From: Kribbella capetownensis
Lineage (GTDB): Bacteria; Actinomycetota; Actinomycetes; Propionibacteriales; Kribbellaceae
Assembly: GCF_004331485.1 (NCBI RefSeq)
Contig: NZ_SJKD01000008.1
Location: 248,001-312,000 of the forward strand
Length of the DNA: 64,000 bases
Reading direction: 5' to 3'
In this document: in pieces, positions 8,007-15,716 of the stretch
How positions within the stretch are numbered: the stretch's first letter is position 1
How the letters are laid out: every line of letters starts with the position of its first letter
The notes under the pieces: generated by a model
Database searches by the model: none
The model's input: the letters and a program-made list of their open reading frames with translations, nothing else
Told to the model about the DNA's origin: nothing
Translations under genes and position numbers: made by a program

Positions 8007-8798
8007 CTAGGCAGCAGCCTGGAGCGGGGTGAGCTTGCCGCGCAGGTCGTCGAGGATCTTGCGCAGGACCCGGGACACCTGCATCTGGCTGACGCCGATG
8101 TCGCGACCGATCTCGGACTGGGTCCAGCCCTCGATGAACCGCAAGTGCAGGATCCGCCGTTCGCGCTCGCCGAGATCCGACAGCACCGGCTGCAGCATCT
8201 CGACCGTTTCCAGCTGGTCGATGCTGCCGTCCTCTTCATCCGCGACGACGTCGGCCAGAGTCAGATCCGCGTCGGCTTCGGCCGGCCGATCCAGCGACAG
8301 CACATTGAAACAACCCTTTGCGGCCAGCGCCTGCTCGACCTCGTCGACCTCGACCGCGAGGTGTTCGGCGATCTCGGCCGGCGTCGGCTCCCGGTTGAGC
8401 TTCTGCTCGAGCAGCGGAAGCTTCGCGGCGATCGTGCCTTGCATCTCTTGCAGCCGGCGCGGGATCCGCACCGTCCAGGCGCAGTCGCGGAAGTACCGCT
8501 TCACCTCGCCCCGGATGGTCGGGACCGCGAACCCGATGAACGGTGTGTCCTCGTCGAGCCGGTAATGGTGGGCAGCTTTCACCAGCCCCAGATACGCGAC
8601 CTGCTCCAGGTCGTCGGCCTCGGCGCCGCGGCCGCGAAACCGGCGCGCGATCCCCCGGGCCATTTCGAGGTTGAGTTCGACGACCTCTTCGAGCAGTCGC
8701 TGCCGCTCGAATTCGTCGGTGCTGGCATCCCGGCGTTCCATCAGATTCCGGGTGGCCGCCTCGCGGGCGGCCCGGTCAACAGTAGTGGAGCTCGTCAT
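8007..8798 (-). CDS. RNA polymerase sigma factor, SigB/SigF/SigG subfamily
   Basis: A 263-residue group 3 sigma factor. Region 2 spans about residues 45-105 (DDLEQVAYLGLVKAAHHY and the FAVPTIRGEVKRYFRD promoter-melting segment). Region 3 follows (PTPAEIAEHLAVEVDEVEQAL), and region 4 ends the protein with an HTH (TQSEIGRDIGVSQMQVSRVLRKI). ATG 8798 is preferred over an in-frame ATG 36 nt upstream because GAGG lies close to it and the family starts there. These sigmas direct stress or developmental regulons and are usually held by an anti-sigma factor. No RsbW-like gene is adjacent, so its control is not visible here. Confidence 0.92.
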   Translation of the reverse strand: MTSSTTVDRAAREAATRNLMERRDASTDEFERQRLLEEVVELNLEMARGIARRFRGRGAEADDLEQVAYLGLVKAAHHYRLDEDTPFIGFAVPTIRGEVKRYFRDCAWTVRIPRRLQEMQGTIAAKLPLLEQKLNREPTPAEIAEHLAVEVDEVEQALAAKGCFNVLSLDRPAEADADLTLADVVADEEDGSIDQLETVEMLQPVLSDLGERERRILHLRFIEGWTQSEIGRDIGVSQMQVSRVLRKILDDLRGKLTPLQAAA

Positions 8799-8904
8799 GG
8801 GTATGACCTCGCGACTGTCGTCACGGCGTGGCACTTCGCTGAACCACGGTCATGCCTGCGAGAACCCAGTACCCGCCGACCGCCTTCCGCATGCATCCAT
8901 GCGA

Positions 8905-8934
8905 AAGGCGCGCATCCCGTGGGATGCGCGCCTT
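8905..8934 (-). terminator. Strong hairpin terminator of the methyltransferase gene
   Basis: A perfect 14-bp inverted repeat (AAGGCGCGCATCCC at 8905-8918 and its complement at 8921-8934) with a 2-nt centre lies 17 bp after the methyltransferase stop. In the minus direction it is followed by only a few T residues, as is common in high-GC bacteria. Confidence 0.75.
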
Positions 8935-8951
8935 CGTCTCGCAGTGGCCGG

Positions 8952-9779
8952 TCAGGCCTTCTTGGCCAGGCCCGCCATCAGGATCCGCTGGTACGGCTCC
9001 AGGTCCTCCGTGGCCGGCACGTCTCCGTCGGGGTCCTCCGGGAACCACCGGGCCAGGAAGTCGAGACCCGGCGGGACGAGCGGCATGCCGAGGAAGTGCT
9101 GCTCGATCCGCTCCGGGGTCCGGATCCACCCGTTGCCGAGGCTCTCCAGGCCGGCCCGCTCCATCCCCTTCTGCAGCGGCTCACCGGTGTCGACGAAGTC
9201 GGTGATGAACAAGTAGCTGCCGGGGGCCAGCCTGTCCATGATGGTGCGCACCCACTCGTCGGGCTTCTCGTCGTCGTGGAAGTGCATGTGGATGCCGACG
9301 ATCATCAGCGCCATCGGACGGCTGAAGTCCAGGTGCGTCTTGATCTCCTCGTTGTTGAGGATGCCCTGCGGCTCACGCAGGTCGGCGGTGACCACGATCG
9401 TGCTGTTGTTGGTCGCCAGCAACGCGCGGCCGTGCGCCAGCACGATCGGGTCGTTGTCGACGTACGCGACCCGCGCGTTCGGATTGATCTCCTGGGCCGC
9501 CTCGTGGGTGTTCTTCTGCGTCGGCAGACCGCTGCCGATGTCGAGGAACTGGTCGATCCCCGCTTCGCGGACGAGGTAGTGAACGCCCTTGACCAGGGCC
9601 TCGCGGTTCTCGATCGCACAACGACCGGCGTCCGGAACGTACTTCAGGTACAGAGCCGCGCCTTCGCGGTCGGCAGCGAAGTTGTCCTTGCCACCGAGCA
9701 GAGCGTCGTAGACGCGAGCGATGGTCGGTTGGGAAGTGTCGAAGCCCGGATTCGAATCCGGACCGTCGGGAGTCGCCAT
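8952..9779 (-). CDS. SAM-dependent methyltransferase, DUF574/Methyltransf_19 family
   Basis: A 275-residue protein starting MATPDGPDSNPGFDTS. It has the family hallmarks ARVYDALLGGKDNFAADRE, the SAM-binding glycine-rich segment FLDIGSGLPTQKNTHEAA, and an acidic loop VAYVDNDPIVLAHGRALL. This family is highly expanded in Streptomyces and relatives and is often found next to Scr1/DUF397 genes, as here; substrates are mostly unknown. The ATG at 9779 is chosen because the upstream in-frame extension to 9953 lacks family resemblance. A strong hairpin follows the gene, so it is likely monocistronic. Confidence 0.9.
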   Translation of the reverse strand: MATPDGPDSNPGFDTSQPTIARVYDALLGGKDNFAADREGAALYLKYVPDAGRCAIENREALVKGVHYLVREAGIDQFLDIGSGLPTQKNTHEAAQEINPNARVAYVDNDPIVLAHGRALLATNNSTIVVTADLREPQGILNNEEIKTHLDFSRPMALMIVGIHMHFHDDEKPDEWVRTIMDRLAPGSYLFITDFVDTGEPLQKGMERAGLESLGNGWIRTPERIEQHFLGMPLVPPGLDFLARWFPEDPDGDVPATEDLEPYQRILMAGLAKKA

Positions 9780-10210
9780 CGGCGCAGCCTTCGTGTCGGG
9801 GGAATTGTGCTTGCCATCGTAGGACAGGTGCGGACCTGCCGGTACGCCGGACCGGCGCTGCGCGCATCGTGATCCCGAAATCGCCCCGACTCCTTGATTC
9901 GTCAATAAGAGAAGGCCTTTCGGATCATCCCTACGTCCGGACAAACTCACCACCGAAGCGCCGCGTTCACCTCAGGGCCGAGCCGGATCGAAGCGCCCGC
10001 GACAGCCGGCGCTCACCACTACTACCGCGCCTCCTACTGAGCCACTGCCACTTACTAGTACTGCGCCGCGACGACTCACTTCTGCTTCGAAGGAGCCGTG
10101 TCGCTGAACTTGGTCACCGATCGCGACCAAACCGGGGTCCCAACGGGTGTTTGAGGGCGACACGGTGACAGGACGTAAGGGGGCGGACACACGAGCCCGG
10201 AGCGTGTACG
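9780..10210. other. Divergent intergenic region, no gene seen
   Basis: About 430 bp between the methyltransferase (minus) and the DUF397 gene (plus). No coding frame with actinobacterial codon bias was found. It must hold both promoters, but apart from the palindrome region that begins at 10211 I see no clear structured element. Confidence 0.5.
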
Positions 10211-10240
10211 ATGCAAATGCAAGGCCAAATGCACGTGCAT
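10211..10240 (+). promoter_or_regulatory. ATGCAA / ATGCACGTGCAT operator-like element in front of DUF397 gene
   Basis: Two ATGCAA boxes (10211 and 10217) are followed by the perfect 12-bp palindrome ATGCACGTGCAT at 10229-10240. The element ends 29 bp before the DUF397 start. The same palindrome preceded by ATGCAA recurs at 11286-11310, in front of the Scr1-type regulator. It is probably an operator of that regulator or of a common factor. Confidence 0.55.
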
Positions 10241-10269
10241 ATGCCAAGGACGTACGGAAGGTGCAGCTG

Positions 10270-10503
10270 ATGACTGCTGTCTACAACGGCATGCCCGGCG
10301 ACGCGAACAGCGAGCTGATCTGGCGGAAGAGTCAGCGGAGTGGCCCGAACGGCAACTGCGTAGAGGTGGCGAAGCTCCAGGGTGGTGCGGTGGCGATGCG
10401 GAACTCGCGTCACACCGACGGCCCGGCGCTCGTGTTCACGAAGGCCGAGATCGAGGCATTCCTCGGCGGCGTTCACGACGGTGAGTTCGACGACCTCGTC
10501 TAA
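10270..10503 (+). CDS. DUF397 domain-containing small protein
   Basis: A 77-residue protein with the DUF397 core: a WRKSQRSGPNGNCVEVA segment followed by VAMRNSRHTDGPALVFTKAEIEAFLGGVHDGEFDDL. DUF397 proteins are usually encoded directly downstream of an Scr1-type HTH regulator and take part in poorly understood developmental or antibiotic control (the WhiJ-like system of Streptomyces). Here the HTH gene is about 1.1 kb away and separated by two opposite-strand genes. The start ATG 10270 has GGAAGG about 8 nt upstream; the frame is open further upstream to 10147. A clear terminator follows at 10519. Confidence 0.88.
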   Translation: MTAVYNGMPGDANSELIWRKSQRSGPNGNCVEVAKLQGGAVAMRNSRHTDGPALVFTKAEIEAFLGGVHDGEFDDLV

Positions 10504-10518
10504 CCGTCACACGGAAGC

Positions 10519-10556
10519 AGAGGCCCCTTCGCCAGGCGAGTGACGAAGGGGCCTCT
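10519..10556 (+). terminator. Intrinsic terminator after DUF397 gene
   Basis: A 13-bp perfect stem (AGAGGCCCCTTCG at 10519-10531 with its complement at 10544-10556) with a 12-nt loop, 16 bp after the stop codon. Confidence 0.8.
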
Positions 10557-10672
10557 TCCTGTCTGCGGAGAGTCCGCGGACGACGCTGTACGGCGATCTG
10601 AGCCGCCTTCGGGCGTCGAGGTATCCACGAGTCCGCCGACCCGCACAAGCGGCGTACGGCGGCAGCGAACGA

Positions 10673-10707
10673 CGAAGGCCGGCCCCTCGACGAGGAGCCG
10701 GCCTTCG
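10673..10707 (-). terminator. Terminator of the small two-gene operon
   Basis: An 11-bp perfect stem (CGAAGGCCGGC at 10673-10683, complement at 10697-10707) lies 22 bp downstream of the stop of the minus-strand gene 10729-10950. Together with the hairpin at 10519 it separates the two convergent units. Confidence 0.75.
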
Positions 10708-10728
10708 GTGCTGTTGGGGGTGGTGGGC

Positions 10729-10950
10729 CTACTGGACGGTGAGCGGCCAGAGCTGCTCGCTGCGCGGCAACTCGGAGGCCGCGCCGCCGGCCGCATTGTC
10801 AACGGTGATTCGCAATCCGGTGAACTTCGGCGTCATCACGCGCTGGTACCGCGAGGCGCGGTCCGGCTCCGCGGTGTACTCGGCGATCAGGTGGTCGCCC
10901 AGCCAGATCCGCACCATCTTCCGTCCTCCTGCTGCTCGCTCGGTGTTCAT
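10729..10950 (-). CDS. Small hypothetical protein
   Basis: A 73-residue protein. MVRIWLGDHLIAEYTAEPDRASRYQ suggests a small beta-rich fold, and the C-terminus ends LPRSEQLWPLTVQ. I do not recognise a family. Its start codon overlaps the stop of the upstream gene by 4 nt (ATGA), which strongly supports that both are real and translationally coupled. They sit between the DUF397 gene and the Scr1-type regulator on the opposite strand. Confidence 0.62.
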   Translation of the reverse strand: MNTERAAGGRKMVRIWLGDHLIAEYTAEPDRASRYQRVMTPKFTGLRITVDNAAGGAASELPRSEQLWPLTVQ

Positions 10951-11141
10951 GGGGCCAGGCTCACGATCGGGTCGCCGTCGAGATGGCGCACGCCGCGCAG
11001 CCAGCCCTCGAAGGCCCAGCGCTGTTGCTCAGGGCAACGCGCGACCAGTTCCTGGATCTCCCGCTCCGTCAGCTCGTCGGGAGCGCGGCCACCGGCGATG
11101 TCGGCGGTGTACTCGGCTGCCTCACTGTCGTCGTCGTTCAT
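10947..11141 (-). CDS. Small acidic hypothetical protein
   Basis: A 64-residue acidic protein (MNDDDSEAAEYTADIAGG at the start) with a helical segment DELTEREIQELVARCPEQQ followed by FEGWLRGVRHLDGDPIVSLAP. It has no recognised family. The first gene of a two-gene minus-strand operon overlapping 10729-10950 by 4 nt. The palindrome at 11299 lies about 158 bp upstream and could also control this operon. Confidence 0.6.
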   Translation of the reverse strand: MNDDDSEAAEYTADIAGGRAPDELTEREIQELVARCPEQQRWAFEGWLRGVRHLDGDPIVSLAP

Positions 11142-11588
11142 CGACTCGGGTTCCCCAACCAGTCATGCCAACGGGGGGCCGTTGGCGGCCTGTAGGACCG
11201 GCCTGCTGCATCACGCGATGTCACTTTTCGCGAGATCCAGCTCACCTTCTGTGCATGAATCAATCATGGCGTCGGCACGCTGCGAATGCAAGCGCCCGAT
11301 GCACGTGCATCCGCACGTTTTCCGATTCGATACCCAAATCGGCCCTTCACCCGCCTGTCAGCCCCCTGAATCGGCACATTTCGAACGGTGTTCGTCGCCG
11401 ATTTTGGCGCAACTTTGTCCTGACAAAAAGATCTTGAGTTACCAGACAATTACTACTCTGCGTGACGAGTCGCTCCGGATCGGCGGGACTTATGTAAGAA
11501 CTCCGGCAGATCGCCTCGCGAGCGTGCGATGATGTGCACCTGCGGGCGAGTTGTCGCTGGTGAGAGCTGCTGGGGCGTGGAGGTGGGT
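11142..11588. other. Divergent intergenic region with operator
   Basis: About 450 bp between the small minus-strand operon and the Scr1-type regulator. It is noticeably less GC-rich around 11400-11510 and contains the ATGCAA/ATGCACGTGCAT element at 11286-11310. No further gene is apparent. Confidence 0.5.
11286..11310 (+). promoter_or_regulatory. Second copy of the ATGCAA / ATGCACGTGCAT element
   Basis: ATGCAA at 11286-11291 and the palindrome ATGCACGTGCAT at 11299-11310. The spacing between the boxes differs by one base from the copy at 10217-10240. It lies between the divergent small operon and the Scr1-type regulator. Confidence 0.55.
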
Positions 11589-12461
11589 GTGACAAAGTCG
11601 GGCGCGCACAGCGGGCCGACCGCGCTTCGAATCATCCTCGGAGCGCACCTGCGGAGGATGCGGGACGCAGCAGGGATCAGCCGCTCCGACGCGGGGTGGG
11701 AGATCCGCTCGTCGGAGTCGAAGGTCAGCCGGATGGAGCTGGGCCGCGTCGGCTTCAAGGAACGCGACGTCAGCGACCTGCTCAGTCTCTACGGGCTGGA
11801 CGACAGCGAGGAGCGCGAGCGGCTGCTGGCGCTGGCCCGCGATGCGAACAACCCGGGCTGGTGGCACCGCTTCGGCGATGTGCTCCCCAGCTGGTTCCAC
11901 TCCTACCTCGATCTCGAAGCCGTCGCCCAGCTGATCCGTAGTTACGAGCTCCAGTTCGTACCAGGCCTGCTGCAGACGCCGGAGTACGTGCGTGCCGTCG
12001 TGCAGCTCGGCCGCGGCCTGATCCCGGCCGAGGAGATCGAGCGCCGCGTCTCGCTGCGGGTGAACCGTCAGCAGGTCCTCACCCGGCCCGACCCGGTGCG
12101 TTTGTGGGCCGTCATCGACGAGTCCGTACTGCGCCGGCCGATCGGCGGGAAGAAGGCGATGCAGGCGCAGTTGGAGTACCTGCTCGAGGCGAGCCACATG
12201 CCGAACGTCACGCTGCAGGTGGTGGAGTTCGGCTCAGGTGGCCACCCCGCGACCGGCGGCGCGTACAGCATCCTCCGGTTCCCGGAGCAGGACCTGCCGG
12301 ACATCGTCTACATCGAGCACCTCACCAGCGCGCTGTACCTGGACAAGCCCGAGGATCTCGACACCTACACAGGCACCATGGAAGCCCTGTGCGTCGCGGC
12401 TCCGCCGCCGAACCAGACCCGCGACATCCTGGCCAAGGCGCTCAAGGAGTACGACGCCTGA
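11589..12461 (+). CDS. Scr1-family helix-turn-helix regulator (DUF5753)
   Basis: A 290-residue protein. Residues 10-65 form an XRE-type HTH (LRRMRDAAGISRSDAGWEIRSSESKVSRMELGR), and the rest is a DUF5753 domain (LQFVPGLLQTPEYVRAV, the VTLQVVEFGSGGHPATGGAYSI region and IVYIEHLTSALYLD). This is the Scr1/WhiJ-like class that normally works with a DUF397 partner. The likely partner is at 10270-10503. I place the start at GTG 11589, where GGAGG is 6 nt upstream; an in-frame ATG at 11529 is possible. It probably binds the palindrome repeated in front of itself and of the DUF397 gene. Confidence 0.9.
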   Translation: MTKSGAHSGPTALRIILGAHLRRMRDAAGISRSDAGWEIRSSESKVSRMELGRVGFKERDVSDLLSLYGLDDSEERERLLALARDANNPGWWHRFGDVLPSWFHSYLDLEAVAQLIRSYELQFVPGLLQTPEYVRAVVQLGRGLIPAEEIERRVSLRVNRQQVLTRPDPVRLWAVIDESVLRRPIGGKKAMQAQLEYLLEASHMPNVTLQVVEFGSGGHPATGGAYSILRFPEQDLPDIVYIEHLTSALYLDKPEDLDTYTGTMEALCVAAPPPNQTRDILAKALKEYDA

Positions 12462-12481
12462 CGCTCCGGCGAGCGACGCAC

Positions 12482-13108
12482 TCAGGAGTTGTCGGACAGC
12501 CACGTGAGTAGCGGTCTGGTCGCCTTCCAGTCCGCGCGGATCAACGCGGCCAGCTCCGGCGTGTGGATGACCGGCTCGAACCCGTAGGACTTGCTGACCG
12601 TCAGGGACTTGTGCCGGAGCAGGTCGATCCGCGGGTGCTCCGGGTCGTAGCCGCGCGGACTCGTCTTCAGCTTGTCGCCGCCGACCGTCCAACCGGTCGC
12701 GGTCAGCTTGGCCAGTAGCTTCTCCAGCTGCTTGCCCCGCCGGTCGTCGTCGATCGCGGCGCGAACCCGCGCCAGCCGTTCCGAACTCGCCTCGTAGAAG
12801 CCGGCCGCGACCCGCACACCCGGAGCCGCCACCTGGATGTACCAGCCGGTCGACGGAGCCACGTCGATGAACGCACCCTGGTGCGTCTTGTACGGCGACT
12901 TGTCCCGCGCGAACCGGACGTCGCGGTACGGCCGGAACAACTTCGCCGGACCGAACTCCGGCTCGAGCTCCGCGAGCAACGCGGACATCGGCGCTTTCAC
13001 CGACTCCTCGTAGACGTGCTTGTGCGCCGTCCAGTAGGTCTTGCTGTTGTCCATCTCGAGGTCGTCGTAGAAGTCCAGCGCCGCCGCCGGGAACCCGGTG
13101 AAACTCAT
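12482..13108 (-). CDS. DUF2461 family protein
   Basis: A 208-residue protein with the typical N-terminus FTGFPAAALDFYDDLEMDNSKTYW and the conserved PYRDVRFARDKSPYKTHQG segment of DUF2461 (TIGR02453). It has full family length. The biochemical function of the family is unknown to me. It is convergent with the Scr1-type regulator, and the epoxide hydrolase gene lies upstream on the same strand with a 19-bp gap, so the two probably share a transcript. Confidence 0.9.
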   Translation of the reverse strand: MSFTGFPAAALDFYDDLEMDNSKTYWTAHKHVYEESVKAPMSALLAELEPEFGPAKLFRPYRDVRFARDKSPYKTHQGAFIDVAPSTGWYIQVAAPGVRVAAGFYEASSERLARVRAAIDDDRRGKQLEKLLAKLTATGWTVGGDKLKTSPRGYDPEHPRIDLLRHKSLTVSKSYGFEPVIHTPELAALIRADWKATRPLLTWLSDNS

Positions 13109-13127
13109 GCGGTAACGATAGTTCGGC

Positions 13128-14285
13128 TCACTTCAGCATCTGGAAGAAGGCCCGGATGTCGGCGACAAGGACGTCCGGCTGCTCGAGGGCGGCGAAGTGG
13201 CCGCCGTGCGGGTGACTGGTCCAGCGGACCACGTTGTCAGTGCGGGCGACCTTGTGCCGGAGCGGGATGAAGTTGTCGTAGGCCAGGTCGAGCAGGGCGG
13301 TCGGGGTGGTGGACGGTTCGGCCGGCTGACCCCAGTACGGCGCGTGGCCTCGTTCGTAGTAGATCCGGCCGGAGGATCCCGCCGTACGGGTGAGCCAGTA
13401 GAGCATGACGTTCGTCAGCAGGAGATCGCGGTCGATCGTGCTGGCGGGGTCGGACCACGCTTCGAACTTCTCGACGATCCACGCCAGCTGCCCGACGGGT
13501 GAGTCGGTCAGCGCGTAGGCGACGGTCTGCGGGCGCGTCATCTGCAGGTCGGCGTACCCTTGCAGTTCCTTCGTCCAATGCTGGAACCGTCGCCAGGACG
13601 CCCAGGTACGTTCGCGCTCTTCCGCGTCGAGCGGCTCCAGTTCCGCCGGCGTCGGCTCGGAGGTCGCACCGCCTCCCGGGATGAGATTGAGGTGTACGCC
13701 GATCACCTCGTCGGCGTGGATCCGCCCGAGCTCCCGCGAGATCCCGCCACCCCAGTCACCACCCTGTACGCCGTACCGGTCGTAGCCTAGCCGGGACATC
13801 AGGGCGGACCAGGCGTTGGCAACGCGGAGCAGTTCCCAGCCGGTCTCCCGGGTCGGTCCGGACAGCCCGAAGCCCGGGATGCTCGGGATGACGAGGTGGA
13901 ACGCATCCGCCGGGTCGCCGCCGTACGCGCGCGGGTTGGACAACGGCCCGGCGACCTCGGTGAACTCGACGATCGAACCCGGCCAGCCGTGGGTGATGAT
14001 CAGCGGCGTCGCGTCCGGCTCCGGCGAGCGGAGGTGGGCGAAGTGCACGTTGGCGCCGTCGATCGTGGTGGTGAACTGCGGCCACTCGTTCAGCCGGGCC
14101 TCGGCCCGGCGCCAGTCGTACTCATGCCGCCAGTACTCGACGAGTTCCTGCAGATGAGCCAGCGGTACGCCGTACTCCCAGCCGGTGCCAGGCAACTGGT
14201 CCGGCCATCGGACCAGGTCCAGTCGTGCGCGCAGGTCCGCCAGTTCGGTCTCCGGCACGTCCAACCGGAATGCTTCGACAGTCAC
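13128..14285 (-). CDS. Epoxide hydrolase (alpha/beta hydrolase with EHN domain)
   Basis: A 385-residue protein. Residues 3-110 are an epoxide-hydrolase N-terminal domain (FRLDVPETELADLRARL..RWPDQLPGTGWEYG). The hydrolase fold then carries the HGWPGS oxyanion motif at 99-104, the nucleophile Asp177 in GGDWGG and the catalytic His near 363 in HPHGGHF. These enzymes open epoxides to diols. GTG 14285 is chosen because the N-terminal domain starts there. The downstream DUF2461 gene is likely co-transcribed. Confidence 0.92.
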   Translation of the reverse strand: MTVEAFRLDVPETELADLRARLDLVRWPDQLPGTGWEYGVPLAHLQELVEYWRHEYDWRRAEARLNEWPQFTTTIDGANVHFAHLRSPEPDATPLIITHGWPGSIVEFTEVAGPLSNPRAYGGDPADAFHLVIPSIPGFGLSGPTRETGWELLRVANAWSALMSRLGYDRYGVQGGDWGGGISRELGRIHADEVIGVHLNLIPGGGATSEPTPAELEPLDAEERERTWASWRRFQHWTKELQGYADLQMTRPQTVAYALTDSPVGQLAWIVEKFEAWSDPASTIDRDLLLTNVMLYWLTRTAGSSGRIYYERGHAPYWGQPAEPSTTPTALLDLAYDNFIPLRHKVARTDNVVRWTSHPHGGHFAALEQPDVLVADIRAFFQMLK

Positions 14286-14326
14286 GGCCGCAGTCTGTCG
14301 CGACCACCTGCTGGCTGCACCTGAAT

Positions 14327-14632
14327 TCAGGCGTTCACCTTGGCGCGGACGACCCTGGCGAGGATGACCCGGACCGTGACCGCCGCGATCAGGCACAGCA
14401 CGCCGGCGCTGAGCACGATCGTGACCAAGGTGCCCGCGCTGTTCAGGGCACCGTCGCACGCCATCGGCGTGACCCCACCGGCCGGCTGGAAAGCCGAACC
14501 GCAGTCCGTGCCGCCGGCCGAGACCGACCGGAAGCCGAGCGCCAGCCCGCCGAGGACCAGCACGGTCCCGGCGATGGCGAGAATCTTGTTCAGTGTCGTC
14601 ACGACGACCCCGGCACAGTTGGTTTCGGGCAC
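14327..14632 (-). CDS. Small two-TM membrane protein, unknown
   Basis: A protein of up to 101 residues with two hydrophobic segments (about residues 16-33 and 67-90) separated by an extracytoplasmic loop with two Cys (TDCGS and MACDG), which could form a disulfide. The C-terminus is basic. A GTG at 14602 (VTTLNKILA) is an equally plausible start. No family recognised. Confidence 0.6.
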   Translation of the reverse strand: MPETNCAGVVVTTLNKILAIAGTVLVLGGLALGFRSVSAGGTDCGSAFQPAGGVTPMACDGALNSAGTLVTIVLSAGVLCLIAAVTVRVILARVVRAKVNA

Positions 14633-14846
14633 GCCGACGGCGTACCCCGTGAACCCCGTTGCACTTCGTTCACTCCTGACTTCGACTGACCACCCGGACC
14701 GAACTTACGGTCCGGCGCCGGATGATCCCCACCCGTGCAGGCCGTCAGGACTGATTCTTCACACAGTCCTTACTCAGGACATGACCGCCCGTGACCACGG
14801 TCTCAACGGGGCTGTGGCGCCGGTCACGCGCCGGAGGCTAATCGGT

Positions 14847-15125
14847 TCAGCCGAGCCGTTCCTGCAGGTGAACGGTGATCTCGTCGCCCGGCTCCTTGCC
14901 CAGCCGGTCCCGCAGGTCACCCTTCACCGGCAGCTTGTGGGTGCCGTCACCGAGCGCCATGAACGAGCTCTCGAACGGCTGGCCGTCCATCGTGCCGCGG
15001 ACCTTGACCAGCCCGCGGGTGCCGAAGTACTCCGCCGAGCCGGGCATCTGCAGGTAGGTCCAGCCGCCTTTGGCCGGGCTCTTCTGCAGCGGCGCGGTGA
15101 ACGTCTTGTCCAGTTTCTCGCTCAT
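14847..15125 (-). CDS. DUF1905 domain-containing protein
   Basis: A 92-residue beta-barrel-like protein. The GWTYLQMPGSAEYFGTRGLVKVRG and SSFMALGDGTHKLPVKGDLRDRLGKEPGDEITVHL motifs identify DUF1905. The start ATG 15125 has GAGGAG 6 nt upstream. Function of the family is unknown; members often occur with YdeI-like domains. Divergent from the GNAT gene. Confidence 0.88.
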   Translation of the reverse strand: MSEKLDKTFTAPLQKSPAKGGWTYLQMPGSAEYFGTRGLVKVRGTMDGQPFESSFMALGDGTHKLPVKGDLRDRLGKEPGDEITVHLQERLG

Positions 15126-15173
15126 CGTGAGCTCCTCTCTACACACCTAGGTAGAGGCCGGTGGACGGGTTTC

Positions 15174-15203
15174 GACATGGTCTGCCGAACTATTCTGAGT
15201 TTC
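15174..15203 (+). promoter_or_regulatory. Leaderless promoter of the GNAT gene
   Basis: TATTCT at 15191-15196 is followed by 7 nt and then the GTG start codon at 15204, the spacing expected when transcription begins at the start codon. A weak -35-like GGTTTC lies about 17 nt upstream. There is no ribosome binding site in front of the GTG. Confidence 0.55.
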
Positions 15204-15716
15204 GTGCAGATCTCCATCCGCCGCGCGGGGCGGGACGACGTACCGGCGGTGCTCGCACTGCTTGATGGGGCGACCGAGTGGCTGGTCGCTCGTGGACGGA
15301 CGGATCAGTGGGGCACGGAGGCGCACTCGACCAATCCGCGCCGGGTCGCGCAGATCACCGGGTTCGCCGACGACGGGCTGTGGGTTGCCGAGGCGGACGG
15401 CCGGGTGGTCGGCGCTCTGGCGGTCGGGCCGGCGATGTCGTACGTACCAACCGTGGACGAGCCGGAGCTGTACGTCCGGCTACTGGTGACCGATCGGGCG
15501 TCCGCGGGCCATGGCATCGGTGGCGAACTGCTCGACCACGCGCGTGGGTTGGCGCGCGAGGCCGGCGTCAGCCTGATCCGGGTGGACTGTTTCGCGGGCG
15601 GGGACGGCGCCCTGGTGCGGTACTACGAGAAGCAGGGATTCGTGCGGGACGTGGAGTTCACCGTGCCGGTCAATGATTGGGAATGGCCGGGTCAGGTCCT
15701 GTCCCAGCGGCTGTGA
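15204..15716 (+). CDS. GNAT family N-acetyltransferase
   Basis: A 170-residue acetyltransferase. The acetyl-CoA-binding motif is in LYVRLLVTDRASAGHGIGGELLDHARGLAREAGV, followed by the typical C-terminal IRVDCFAGGDGALVRYYEKQGF. The acceptor is unknown. GTG 15204 fits a leaderless transcript. The 3' end overlaps the CDF transporter gene by 47 bp in convergent orientation. Confidence 0.85.
   Translation: MQISIRRAGRDDVPAVLALLDGATEWLVARGRTDQWGTEAHSTNPRRVAQITGFADDGLWVAEADGRVVGALAVGPAMSYVPTVDEPELYVRLLVTDRASAGHGIGGELLDHARGLAREAGVSLIRVDCFAGGDGALVRYYEKQGFVRDVEFTVPVNDWEWPGQVLSQRL

Noticed and set aside
7194..9872. 892-codon plus-strand open frame
   Set aside because: It runs opposite three well-supported minus-strand genes (membrane protein, sigma factor, methyltransferase) and its translation has no domain.
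14633..14846. Hairpin-rich gap between the small membrane protein and DUF1905 as an RNA gene
   Set aside because: Only a 7-bp stem (AGGACTG/CAGTCCT) is visible, too weak to call an RNA.
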